This document shows positions 6,506-13,459 of a DNA stretch of 18,234 bases, piece by piece (the stretch's first letter is position 1; every line of letters begins with the position of its first letter). This DNA comes from an uncultured Sphingosinicella sp. (GTDB taxonomy: Bacteria > Pseudomonadota > Alphaproteobacteria > Sphingomonadales > Sphingomonadaceae), in the NCBI GenBank assembly GCA_946886275.1, contig CAMPIH010000030.1, positions 1-18,234 of the forward strand. The letters are read 5' to 3'. The notes beneath the pieces are model-generated. The model saw only the letters and a program-made list of their open reading frames with translations, did not search any database and had not been told where the DNA came from. The position numbers and the translations under genes are program-made.

Positions 6506-8673
6506 CGGCGCCCGCCGATCTCCCGCGTCAGGAAGGCCTGGAGAAGCGCTGCCCGGGTCGCGTCCTCGGTCCGGTCGGCGCCGACCGAATGGCCGCCCTC
6601 CCGATATTCCCGGAAGTAGAATTCGTGGCCGAGCTCGGCGTGGCGGGCGGCCATCTTGCGGGCGTGGCCGGGATGGACCCGATCGTCCAGGGTCGAGAGA
6701 TAGTAGAAGGTTGTCGGATATTCGGGATCGGCCCGCAAATTCTGATAGGGCGAGTAGAGCGACATGAACGCCCAGTCCTCGGGCACGTCGGGATTGCCAT
6801 ATTCGCCCATCCAGGACGCCCCGGCGAGCAGGTGCGAATAGCGCTTCATGTCGGTGAGCGGCGAACCCGAGATGACGGCGCCGTAAAGGTCGGGCCGTTG
6901 GTTGGCCGCGGCGCCGACGAGCACTCCGCCATTGGACCGGCCGGAGATTCCGATCCGGTTCGGCTGCGTGAGGCCGGCCCGGATCAAATCCTCGGCAACC
7001 GCATGGAGATCGTCGAAGCTTCGCTGCCGGTTCTCGCGAAGCGCCGCCTCGTGCCAGGCAGGCCCATATTCGCCGCCGCCGCGGATGTTAGCGAGGACAT
7101 AGGCGTTGCCGGCTTCGACCCAGAAGAGGCCGAGCGGCCCCGAGCGGTACGGCTGGCCGGTCAGATAGGTGGGAGTCTGCGCCGCCCGGAACCCGCCATA
7201 GGCATGGATCAAGGTCGGAACGGGGCCGTCGGTGCCCCGTCGGCGGACGAGGAAATAGGGCACCCTGGTGCCGTCCCTGGAGGTCGCGAAACGCTGCTCG
7301 ACGGTGAAGTCGCTGGCGTCGAACTGCGGCGGAAGGCTCTGTACCAGCCGGGCCTCGCCGCTGGGACGGACCGCATGGAGCGAAGGCGGCGTGAGCATGT
7401 TCTCGACCGTGACGAAGGCGAGATCCTCGCTGCTGCCGCTGGTGAGCAGCTGGACGGTGCTGTTGCCCGGAAGGTCGATCGCCTCGCTGGTCCAGACCCC
7501 GTCGGCGCCGCGGCGGAGTGCGAACAGTCGTCCCGACACGTCCTCGAGCGCCTTTACCCACAAGGTGTCGCCGGAGGCAGACACTTCCTCGATCGCCTGG
7601 CGCGGCGAAGGCGCCATCACCAGTTCGGGGACCGTCGGCCGGCCGGCGGCGACCTCTTCGAGCGAGACGGCGACGAGGGAGCCGACCGGGAGGGACCGGC
7701 CCCCGCCCAATTCCATGGCGCTGTTGAGCTGGGCGACGAGGCGGCCGCCGATAACGTCCATCACCGAAGCGTCATTGGGCAAGGGCACCGACTTCAGTCC
7801 GGCATCGGTCACCAGCATGGTCTCGCCGGTCCAGAAGGTGAGGCCACGCCGGATCAGGGTCCAGCGGCGGTCGCCGTCGGCGAAGGCGAAGGGCGTCAGG
7901 CCGATATCGGCCGGCTGCGCCTCGATCACCGACTGCGCCTGAGCCAGCGGCGTTCCGCGCCGCCAGATCTTGGCGATCCGCGGATAGCCGGAAGTGGTGA
8001 GGCTGTCGGGCCCATAATCGGTGGCGACGACGAGCCGGTCCGAATCGAGCCAGGTGACGCTGGACTTGGCTTCGGGCAGGGTGAACCCGCCCTCGACGAA
8101 GCTGCCGCTGGCGAGGTCGAACTCGCGGACGACGTCGGCGTCGCCGCCGCCCGGGCTGAGCTGGACGAGGCACCGGCGATAATCGGGCGCGAGGCAATCG
8201 GCGCCGTGCCAGACCCAGCTTTGCCCCTCCGACCTGCCGAGCGCGTCGACGTCGATCAGGACCCGCCATTGCGGCCGCCCGGCGAGATAGGGCTCAAGCG
8301 GGGAGATACGCCACAACCCGCGCGGATTTTGGGCATCGCGCCAGAAATTGGTGACGAACCCGCCCATCACGTCGTCGGGCAGGCTGATCTGCCGCTCGTC
8401 GTTGAGGATGGCGAGCGCCCTCTCCCGCCAGGACTCGAAGCCCGGCTCCCGGCTGAGGTCGGCTTCAGTCCGCCGGGTCCACTGCTCGGCCTGGGCCAAC
8501 GCCCGCTCGCCCTGAATCTCCTCGAGCCACAGATAGGGATCTTCCTCGGCCGAGGCAGCGGCCGCCGAGGGGGCGGCCGGCGCCGTCGCGGCCGGTTCCG
8601 GATCGGCGGTCGGAGTGGTCGCGCAGGCGGCAAGAGTGATGAGGGCGGACAAGAGAACGCGATTACGGGACAA
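6502..8673 (-). CDS. Prolyl oligopeptidase family (S9A) serine peptidase, lipoprotein
   Basis: A 723-residue S9A peptidase: an N-terminal beta-propeller (about residues 90-430), introduced by EEDPYLWLEEIQGERAL, and a C-terminal alpha/beta-hydrolase domain. The catalytic set is visible: Ser580 in GRSNGG, an Asp of the DD pair at 663-664 in TLDDRVHP, and His695 in EGGHS. The IRGGGEYGPAWHEA block is typical. I prefer the TTG start at 8673, which has GGAG six bases upstream and gives a compact lipoprotein signal peptide (SRNRVLLSALITLAAC, Cys17). A GTG at 8724 would add 17 residues ahead of the signal. An Ala/Pro-rich linker follows the Cys. It is probably anchored in the periplasm or outer membrane and cleaves oligopeptides. 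It is first in an operon with nadC and divergent from the DUF6766 gene. Confidence 0.9.
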   Translation of the reverse strand: MSRNRVLLSALITLAACATTPTADPEPAATAPAAPSAAAASAEEDPYLWLEEIQGERALAQAEQWTRRTEADLSREPGFESWRERALAILNDERQISLPDDVMGGFVTNFWRDAQNPRGLWRISPLEPYLAGRPQWRVLIDVDALGRSEGQSWVWHGADCLAPDYRRCLVQLSPGGGDADVVREFDLASGSFVEGGFTLPEAKSSVTWLDSDRLVVATDYGPDSLTTSGYPRIAKIWRRGTPLAQAQSVIEAQPADIGLTPFAFADGDRRWTLIRRGLTFWTGETMLVTDAGLKSVPLPNDASVMDVIGGRLVAQLNSAMELGGGRSLPVGSLVAVSLEEVAAGRPTVPELVMAPSPRQAIEEVSASGDTLWVKALEDVSGRLFALRRGADGVWTSEAIDLPGNSTVQLLTSGSSEDLAFVTVENMLTPPSLHAVRPSGEARLVQSLPPQFDASDFTVEQRFATSRDGTRVPYFLVRRRGTDGPVPTLIHAYGGFRAAQTPTYLTGQPYRSGPLGLFWVEAGNAYVLANIRGGGEYGPAWHEAALRENRQRSFDDLHAVAEDLIRAGLTQPNRIGISGRSNGGVLVGAAANQRPDLYGAVISGSPLTDMKRYSHLLAGASWMGEYGNPDVPEDWAFMSLYSPYQNLRADPEYPTTFYYLSTLDDRVHPGHARKMAARHAELGHEFYFREYREGGHSVGADRTEDATRAALLQAFLTREIGGRR

Positions 8674-8727
8674 GATCGTCTCCACTGATGGAATCGCCGC
8701 GGACGCTAGAGCCTGCGGTGTCACCCT

Positions 8728-8753
8728 GCAACCGGCCGGTGCGACGACACGTT
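8728..8753 (+). promoter_or_regulatory. Candidate EcfG-type (general stress) promoter
   Basis: GCAAC (8728-8732), a 17-base spacer and CGTT (8750-8753) differ by one base from the alphaproteobacterial EcfG consensus GGAAC-N16/17-CGTT. They lie 31 bases before the DUF6766 start codon at 8784. One mismatch in so short a motif can arise by chance. Confidence 0.3.
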
Positions 8754-8783
8754 ACGACCTCCAAACGAAACGGAGGATGTGCA

Positions 8784-9221
8784 ATGCGACGTTATGCCTA
8801 TGGCTGGATCACTCTGGGCTTCTTCCTCGTCTCGATCACGCTTCACTGGCTGTTCGGCTGGTATGCCTTCGTCGAGGAATCGGCTCAGCACGGCCAGCAG
8901 CCCGAGCTTTCGTCCTACCTCACCGAAATGGGCCGGGACACGTTCGAGAATTGGCAGTCGGAGTTCCTGCAATTGCTCTGGCAGGTCGTCGGCCTCGCTT
9001 ACTTCCTCTATATCGGCTCGCCTGCCTCGAAGGAGAATGACGACCGGATGGAGGCGAAGATCGACGCCTTGCTGCGGATCAATGGTGGCGATGCGGCCGA
9101 TCCGCTGATCGATCGGCTGGACAGGCATTTCGAGCGGCACGAGGGCGTCGAGCCGCACCGCCACGACCACGACGTCGTTCATAATGCCGGCAAGGACGTG
9201 AAGCACGTCGCCGCCCGTTAG
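8784..9221 (+). CDS. DUF6766 family membrane protein
   Basis: 145 residues resembling the DUF6766 family (function unknown). An N-terminal hydrophobic helix (AYGWITLGFFLVSITLHWLF) is followed by a WYAFVEESAQHGQQPELSSY segment, the characteristic TFENWQSEFLQ motif and a second helix (LLWQVVGLAYFLYIG). A SPASKENDDRMEAKI charged stretch and a His-rich tail (RHFERHEGVEPHRHDHDVVH) complete it. The ATG at 8784 has GGAGG seven bases before it. An open frame upstream to 8688 lacks support. The His-rich C-terminus could bind metal, which is inference only. It stands alone, divergent from the S9 peptidase gene and convergent with nadA (15 bases between stops). Confidence 0.75.
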   Translation: MRRYAYGWITLGFFLVSITLHWLFGWYAFVEESAQHGQQPELSSYLTEMGRDTFENWQSEFLQLLWQVVGLAYFLYIGSPASKENDDRMEAKIDALLRINGGDAADPLIDRLDRHFERHEGVEPHRHDHDVVHNAGKDVKHVAAR

Positions 9222-9236
9222 GGGGCGATCCGGTCC

Positions 9237-10238
9237 TCAGTCGCCGGAGATTTTCGGCCGGCCGACGTCGCCCTTGCCGACGCTCGAGCCGGCCATCTCC
9301 AGCATTCGGTCGAGCGATCGCTTGGCGCCGATCCGAAGGCTTTCCTCGATCTCGATCCTCGGCTGGAGGTCGCGAAGCGCGACGTAGAGCTTCTCCATCG
9401 TGTTGAGGGCCATGTACGGGCACATGTTGCAGTTGCAGTTCCCGTCCGCGCCCGGAGCGCCGATGAAGGTCTTTTCGGGCGCCGCCTTCTCCATCTGGTG
9501 GATGATGTGCGGCTCGGTCGCGACGATCACCTCCCGCGACGGCGAGGACAGGGCCACCTTCAGGATGTGCGACGTCGATCCGATCTCGTCGGCATGTTCG
9601 AGGATGTGCGGCGGGCATTCCGGATGGGCAAGCACCGGCGCGCCCGGATGCTTCGCCTTGAGCTTCAAAAGCTCGGTCTCGGAAAAGGCCTCGTGAACGA
9701 TGCAGATGCCGGGCCAGAGAAGCATGTCACGCCCGAATTTCCGGTTCAGCCAGCCGCCGAGATTCTTGTCGGGGCCGAAGATGATCTTCTGGTCCTTCGG
9801 GATCTGGTTCAGGATCTGCTCGGCGGAGGAGCTGGTGACGATGATGTCCGAAAGCGCTTTCACCTCGGCCGAGCTGTTGATGTAGGTCAAGGCGATATGA
9901 TCCGGGTGGAGCTCGCGGAACGCCTTGAACTGCTCGGGCGGACAGCTGTCCTCGAGGCTGCAGCCGGCGTCCATATCGGGCAGGACGACGATCTTGTCGG
10001 GCGACAGGATCTTCGCCGTCTCGGCCATGAACCGGACTCCGCAAAAGGCGATGACGTCCGCGTCCGTCGCCTGCGCCTTGCGCGACAGATCGAGGCTGTC
10101 GCCGACGAAATCGGCAATGTCCTGGATTTCGGGCGTCTGGTAATAATGGCCGAGGATGACGGCGTTGCGTTCCTTGCGCAGCCGGTCGATCTCGGCGCGC
10201 AGGTCGAGGCCCCGGAGGCTCTGATTGGGTGCGTTCAT
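9237..10238 (-). CDS. nadA: Quinolinate synthase A
   Basis: NadA condenses iminoaspartate with dihydroxyacetone phosphate to quinolinate using a [4Fe-4S] cluster. The 333 residues contain [20 protein letters not shown] near the N-terminus. The three expected cluster ligands are Cys66 ([10 protein letters not shown]), Cys208 (HPECPP) and Cys273 ([10 protein letters not shown]). The substrate loop [13 protein letters not shown] and [12 protein letters not shown] are also present. The ATG at 10238 is chosen because homology begins there, although the frame is open further upstream. A GGGG and AAGGA stretch precedes it. It starts 19 bases after the DUF4230 stop and is the last gene of the MBL-DUF4230-nadA unit. 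Neither nadB nor nadX is in the window. Confidence 0.96.
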   Translation of the reverse strand: MNAPNQSLRGLDLRAEIDRLRKERNAVILGHYYQTPEIQDIADFVGDSLDLSRKAQATDADVIAFCGVRFMAETAKILSPDKIVVLPDMDAGCSLEDSCPPEQFKAFRELHPDHIALTYINSSAEVKALSDIIVTSSSAEQILNQIPKDQKIIFGPDKNLGGWLNRKFGRDMLLWPGICIVHEAFSETELLKLKAKHPGAPVLAHPECPPHILEHADEIGSTSHILKVALSSPSREVIVATEPHIIHQMEKAAPEKTFIGAPGADGNCNCNMCPYMALNTMEKLYVALRDLQPRIEIEESLRIGAKRSLDRMLEMAGSSVGKGDVGRPKISGD

Positions 10239-10257
10239 TCCTTTGTCCCCTGCGGCG

Positions 10258-10962
10258 TCACTGACCGGCCTGTCGGCCGCGGACGGCCTCGTCGATGCGC
10301 CTCGGCCGATCGAGGAAATAGGCTTCCTCGCCGCCCGCCGGATCCACGAACCGTACCGCCACGCTGGCGTCAATCCCCGCTGAGCGAAGCGGCATGGCGA
10401 AGCTCCTCGCCACGTTGCGCATCGCCGCATTGCGCGCCTGGCTCGTCGGCGTCCGTGCACGGGCCTGGCGCATCAGTTCTTCCTGGGCGCTCCGGCGATT
10501 GGCCTGATCGAGCGTCCGTTCGGCATCGGTGAGCGCCATGACGATGCCGCCCTCCGAATATTCCTGAACCTCGTTGAGATCGATATCCGGACCCGAAATT
10601 TCAAGCGGCGGAAGGGTGACGCTGAGCGTGTTCGTCGGCTGGTCCCAGTCCAGGCTCTGCCGCCTCAGCCGGCCGAGATCGACGCTGTAGCGGACCGTCC
10701 CGGGCATGATCAGGGTCTTTCGGGCGTCGAGGCCGAACCGGCTCTCGCTCGCGGTGACGACCGCAACGAAGCGGCCAATGAACGGCGTCAGCCGCCCCTG
10801 GTCCCGGATCGACAGCAAGGCGGCGTTGGCGATCGCCTCCGGATCCGCTTCGGCCGCGACCGACTCCGGCCTCAACAGGAAGCCGGCCAGCGCCCCGAGC
10901 AGGAGCGCCGCGAGCGGCGGCGCGAGGAGCATGAGCTTCGGCTTCAGGAGGCGAGCGCCCAT
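10258..10962 (-). CDS. DUF4230 domain membrane-anchored protein
   Basis: A 234-residue DUF4230 family protein, function unknown. One N-terminal transmembrane helix (about residues 9-31, [20 protein letters not shown]) anchors it, with the rest probably periplasmic. The domain shows [20 protein letters not shown], a [11 protein letters not shown] strand, [19 protein letters not shown], and a long helical part ([20 protein letters not shown]) ending in IDASVAVRF, resembling other members. The start ATG has a strong GGAGGGGGAG site. It begins 19 bases inside the end of the MBL-fold gene and lies 19 bases before nadA. Family assignment is good; role unknown. Confidence 0.8.
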   Translation of the reverse strand: MGARLLKPKLMLLAPPLAALLLGALAGFLLRPESVAAEADPEAIANAALLSIRDQGRLTPFIGRFVAVVTASESRFGLDARKTLIMPGTVRYSVDLGRLRRQSLDWDQPTNTLSVTLPPLEISGPDIDLNEVQEYSEGGIVMALTDAERTLDQANRRSAQEELMRQARARTPTSQARNAAMRNVARSFAMPLRSAGIDASVAVRFVDPAGGEEAYFLDRPRRIDEAVRGRQAGQ

Positions 10963-11810
10963 CTCTCCCCCTCCCCCTCGACCAGGCCGCGGCGCTCGAG
11001 ATCGACGAGGTGCGCGAGGACCGAGCGACCGGCGGCCGGATGGAGGCGCGGATCGACGTCGCGGTACATCGCCCCGACCATGTCCCCGATCTCGCCTTTC
11101 CCTTCGCCGAGCAAGGCGAGGATCTGCTTCTCGCGCATGCGCCGGTGGGTGATGAGGGCGCGGACATGGGCGTGGGTCCGGTCCACCGCCGGGCCGTGGG
11201 CAGGCAGATAGAGGCGGTCGTCCCGCTCGAGCAGGTCTTTCAGGCTTCGCATGTAGAGGGTCATGTCGCCGTCAGGCGGCGAAACGACCGTCGTCGACCA
11301 GCCCATCACATGATCGCCGGTGAAGAGCAGGCCCTCGCCTTCGAGGGCGAAGCAGAGATGGTTCGAGGTATGGCCCGGCGTGGCGACGGCTCGGAGCGTC
11401 CAGCCCCTGGCTTCGAGAGTCTCGCCGTCGCCGAGCACCCGGTCCGGCGAATAGTCGAAATCGAACGCGGCGTCGGCGCGCGGGCCGTCATCCTCGATCG
11501 CCAGCGGCGGGCAGCCGACGATCGGCGCTCCGGTCGCGGCGGCGAGCATGCGGCTCGCCGGGCTATGATCGCGGTGGGTGTGGGTGCACATGATCGCGAC
11601 GATCCGCTCGCCTCGGGTCGCCGCCAGGATCGCCTCGACGTGGCCGGGCAGGTCCGGCCCGGGATCGATCACCGCGACCTCGCCGGTGCCGACGATATAG
11701 GTCTGGGTGCCGGTGAAGGTGAAAGGCGACGGATTGTCCGCCAGCACCCGCCTTACCAGCGGATGGACCTGATCGACCTCGCCGGTGGGACCCTGCTCCA
11801 TGTGATGCAT
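10944..11810 (-). CDS. MBL-fold metallohydrolase (LACTB2-like)
   Basis: A 288-residue metallo-beta-lactamase-fold enzyme with a C-terminal winged-helix segment (about 220-288, MREKQILALLGEGKGEIGDM), the LACTB2/RNase-like arrangement. Metal ligands are visible: HxHxDH at 77-82 (THTHRDH), His147 in TPGHT, Asp166 in FTGDH and His205 in PAHGP. The N-terminal PFTFTGTQTYIVG and VIDPGPDLPGH blocks are typical. The substrate is not predictable (hydrolase of esters, thioesters or RNA). Two starts are possible, ATG 11810 and ATG 11801, neither with a clear ribosome binding site. A 14-base palindrome lies just upstream (11817-11830). It is first in the operon with the DUF4230 gene and nadA. Confidence 0.88.
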   Translation of the reverse strand: MHHMEQGPTGEVDQVHPLVRRVLADNPSPFTFTGTQTYIVGTGEVAVIDPGPDLPGHVEAILAATRGERIVAIMCTHTHRDHSPASRMLAAATGAPIVGCPPLAIEDDGPRADAAFDFDYSPDRVLGDGETLEARGWTLRAVATPGHTSNHLCFALEGEGLLFTGDHVMGWSTTVVSPPDGDMTLYMRSLKDLLERDDRLYLPAHGPAVDRTHAHVRALITHRRMREKQILALLGEGKGEIGDMVGAMYRDVDPRLHPAAGRSVLAHLVDLERRGLVEGEGERWALAS

Positions 11811-11816
11811 GTGGCA

Positions 11817-11830
11817 TTGGCGGCCGCCAA
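11817..11830. promoter_or_regulatory. 14-base perfect palindrome ahead of the MBL-fold gene
   Basis: TTGGCGGCCGCCAA is a perfect palindrome ending 7 bases before the start codon at 11810 (minus strand). Next to it, CGCCCG (11839-11844) and CGGGCG (11850-11855) form a six-base hairpin. It may be an operator or a 5'-UTR structure of the operon. Confidence 0.35.
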
Positions 11831-12015
11831 ATTGAAGCCGCCCGATCTCCGGGCGCCAAAACGCGACCTCGCGGACCGTGGAAAATGTCGGCAGCGTTTA
11901 CACCCGCCGCTTCGGGTTAATTTCCGTTCACCGTCGCAAGGCGCGGTTTTCCGCCGTTCGCGCAAAGTGGCACGGAGCGTGAAAGCTTGTCCGCGTCCAC
12001 AAATTCCCATTTCAA

Positions 12016-12065
12016 GGGCGGGCTTGGCGCTTCTTCCGGTCGCGCCGCCCGCCCTAAATTTTTTT
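12016..12065 (+). terminator. Intrinsic-terminator-like hairpin with T-run (plus strand)
   Basis: GGGCGGGC (12016-12023) pairs perfectly with GCCCGCCC (12047-12054). After a two-base bulge, GGCGC (12026-12030) pairs with GCGCC (12042-12046) around an 11-base loop. On the plus strand it is followed by TAAATTTTTTT (12055-12065), the classical layout. No plus-strand gene lies directly upstream. On the minus strand the same hairpin immediately follows the stop of the XRE/MmyB regulator (TAG, 12056-12054) but has no T-run after it. It may serve that gene, with the T-run being the complement of its last lysine codons. Confidence 0.5.
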
Positions 12066-12848
12066 CGCCATCGCCTGAAGCGCCTTCGCCGTCTCGCCGT
12101 CGGCCGGGAAGAAGGATTCGATGGCGATCTCCGACAGGGTCACTTCGGTCGGCGTGCCGAAGACGGTAGTCGTCGAAAAGAAGGAGAGCAGGCCTGCCGG
12201 CGATCTCAAGGTCATCGGCACGAGCAAAGGGGCGGGTTCGGCCGGCCCGGTCCTGGCCGGCGCTGGATAGGATTTGAGCTCGTCGAGGAGCCGCTCGAGG
12301 GCCGGGTCCCCGCTCGCCGCGATCTGGCCTCTCAACCGGTCGAGCAGATGCGACTTCCACTCGGCCAGGTTGACGATGTTCGGAGCGAGCCCTTCGGGAT
12401 GAAGGCTGAGCCGGAGCACGTTGACCGGCGGCTCGAGCAAGGCAGGGGCGACTCCGCCGAGCAGAAGCGGCACCACCCGGTTCTGCATGACCAGGTTCCA
12501 GTGACGATCGACGGCGAGCGCCGGATAAGGGACATGAGCATCGATCAGCCGCTGAACCGCTCGCCGCGCCGGCTCCAACTCCGGATCGTCGAGCCGCTTC
12601 GACTCGAAGGCCGGAGCGAAGCCGGCGGCGAGAAGCATCGCGTTTCGCTCCCGAAGCGGCACGCCGAGGCGTTCGGCGAGGCGAAGGACCATGTCGCGGG
12701 AGGGCCGCGAGCGGCCGGTCTCGACGAAGCTCAGGTGCCGGGCCGATATTTCGGCGTCGAGCGCGAGATCGAGCTGGCTGAGCCGGCGGCGCCGGCGCCA
12801 GTCACGCAGCTGATCGCCGAGGGCGTGTGTCGTTATGGCCATGTCCAT
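12054..12848 (-). CDS. XRE-family regulator with MmyB-like ligand-binding domain
   Basis: 264 residues. An N-terminal HTH (about 10-65) reads LGDQLRDWRRRRRLSQLDLA and ISARHLSFVETGRSRPSRDM. It is followed by the MmyB-like PAS-fold ligand-binding domain (about 95-260), with typical YPALAVDRHWNLVMQNRVV, NVLRLSLHPEGLAP and LSFFSTTTVFGTPTEVTLSE segments. Members are usually local repressors or activators of a divergent gene; the ligand is unknown. The ATG at 12848 has an AGGAGG site five to six bases before it. It is divergent from a small membrane-protein gene, and the shared region carries a perfect palindrome (12884-12900) expected for this HTH type. The protein ends in KKI with an A-rich stretch. 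Confidence 0.88.
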   Translation of the reverse strand: MDMAITTHALGDQLRDWRRRRRLSQLDLALDAEISARHLSFVETGRSRPSRDMVLRLAERLGVPLRERNAMLLAAGFAPAFESKRLDDPELEPARRAVQRLIDAHVPYPALAVDRHWNLVMQNRVVPLLLGGVAPALLEPPVNVLRLSLHPEGLAPNIVNLAEWKSHLLDRLRGQIAASGDPALERLLDELKSYPAPARTGPAEPAPLLVPMTLRSPAGLLSFFSTTTVFGTPTEVTLSEIAIESFFPADGETAKALQAMAKKI

Positions 12849-12883
12849 CGTCTCCTCCTGCCCGATCCGGGCGCTGCCGCGCC

Positions 12884-12900
12884 ATTACCTGCGAGGTAAT
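12884..12900. promoter_or_regulatory. Palindromic operator between the XRE/MmyB regulator and its divergent gene
   Basis: ATTACCTGCGAGGTAAT is two perfect seven-base half-sites (12884-12890 and 12894-12900) around a GCG spacer. It lies 36 bases upstream of the regulator's start and 70 bases upstream of the divergent membrane-protein gene. The ATTACCT/AGGTAAT form is what I recall for operators of this HTH-MmyB family. It is the most AT-rich spot in the intergenic region and fits control of both genes. Confidence 0.75.
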
Positions 12901-12970
12901 CGACGCCACGACCTCCAGCAGACCATGATCGGTGCGAAGCGGCAATCCGCCGCCGAAGAAGGAGGAAGAC

Positions 12971-13360
12971 ATGCCATTGACGAATTTTCTCAAGCGGGTC
13001 CTGATCCTCGACTCCGCCAGCTGCCTGTTCATGGGCGCGATTCTCCTGGCCGGCGGCGGCGACCTTTCGGACCTGCTCGGACTCTCCGGGTCACTCGTCT
13101 CCGGCGCCGGTTCCCTGCTCATCCCGCTCGGTCTCTTCATCCTCTGGCTCGGCACACGAAGCGCCGCACATCCCGCGCTCGTCTGGCTGGTGATCGTCGG
13201 CAATGTCGGCTGGGCCGCGGAGAGCCTGATCGTCGCTTTCACGACCGCCGGGATCACCGGCCTCGGGACGCTCTTCGTCGCCGGCCAGGGCGCCGCGGTG
13301 GCGGCGCTCGCGGCGCTCGAATATGCCGGGCTGCAGCGCAGCCGGGCCGTGGCGGCCTAA
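12971..13360 (+). CDS. Small four-helix membrane protein
   Basis: 129 residues with four predicted transmembrane segments: about 9-29 (RVLILDSASCLFMGAILLAG), 43-61 (SGAGSLLIPLGLFILWLG), 68-90 (ALVWLVIVGNVGWAAESLIV) and 95-121 (GLGTLFVAGQGAAVAALAAL). I do not recognise a named family. The start ATG 12971 has GGAGGA four bases before it; an open frame back to 12932 is unlikely to be translated. Position and the shared palindrome suggest it is the target of the divergent XRE/MmyB regulator. It is convergent with the DUF2182 gene across a hairpin-rich spacer. Confidence 0.8.
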   Translation: MPLTNFLKRVLILDSASCLFMGAILLAGGGDLSDLLGLSGSLVSGAGSLLIPLGLFILWLGTRSAAHPALVWLVIVGNVGWAAESLIVAFTTAGITGLGTLFVAGQGAAVAALAALEYAGLQRSRAVAA

Positions 13361-13367
13361 TGGGAGG

Positions 13368-13459
13368 GGCGCCGGATTCGCTCGGCGCCGAGGTCAGCGC
13401 TGTCCCTCGGCAGCGCTGACCCGCCGGCTGCCCGGCGCTTCGGCCTCGCTCAGGCGAGG
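13368..13459. terminator. Cluster of four hairpins between convergent genes
   Basis: Four consecutive perfect inverted repeats: GGCGCCG/CGGCGCC (13368-13374, 13383-13389, loop 8); GGTCAGCGCTG/CAGCGCTGACC (13392-13402, 13411-13421, loop 8); CGCCGG/CCGGCG (13422-13427, 13432-13437, loop 4); CCTCGC/GCGAGG (13444-13449, 13454-13459, loop TCAG). The loop of the last contains the DUF2182 stop codon. Neither strand has a T-run. The 11-base stem is the likeliest bidirectional terminator. Confidence 0.6.

Noticed and set aside
6589..8688. A 699-codon open frame on the plus strand opposite the S9 peptidase gene
   Set aside because: Its translation is low-complexity (Gly/Arg/Pro/Ala/Glu-rich) with no recognisable motif, as expected for the antisense of a high-GC gene. 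The opposite strand encodes an intact catalytic S9 peptidase.
9222..9236. Terminator between the DUF6766 gene and nadA
   Set aside because: Only a five-base GGCGA/TCGCC pairing with no T-run was found, too weak to annotate.
11010..12899. A 629-codon open frame on the plus strand across the MBL-fold and XRE/MmyB genes
   Set aside because: It runs antisense through two well-supported genes and the spacer between them, with Arg/Gly-rich composition and no motif.
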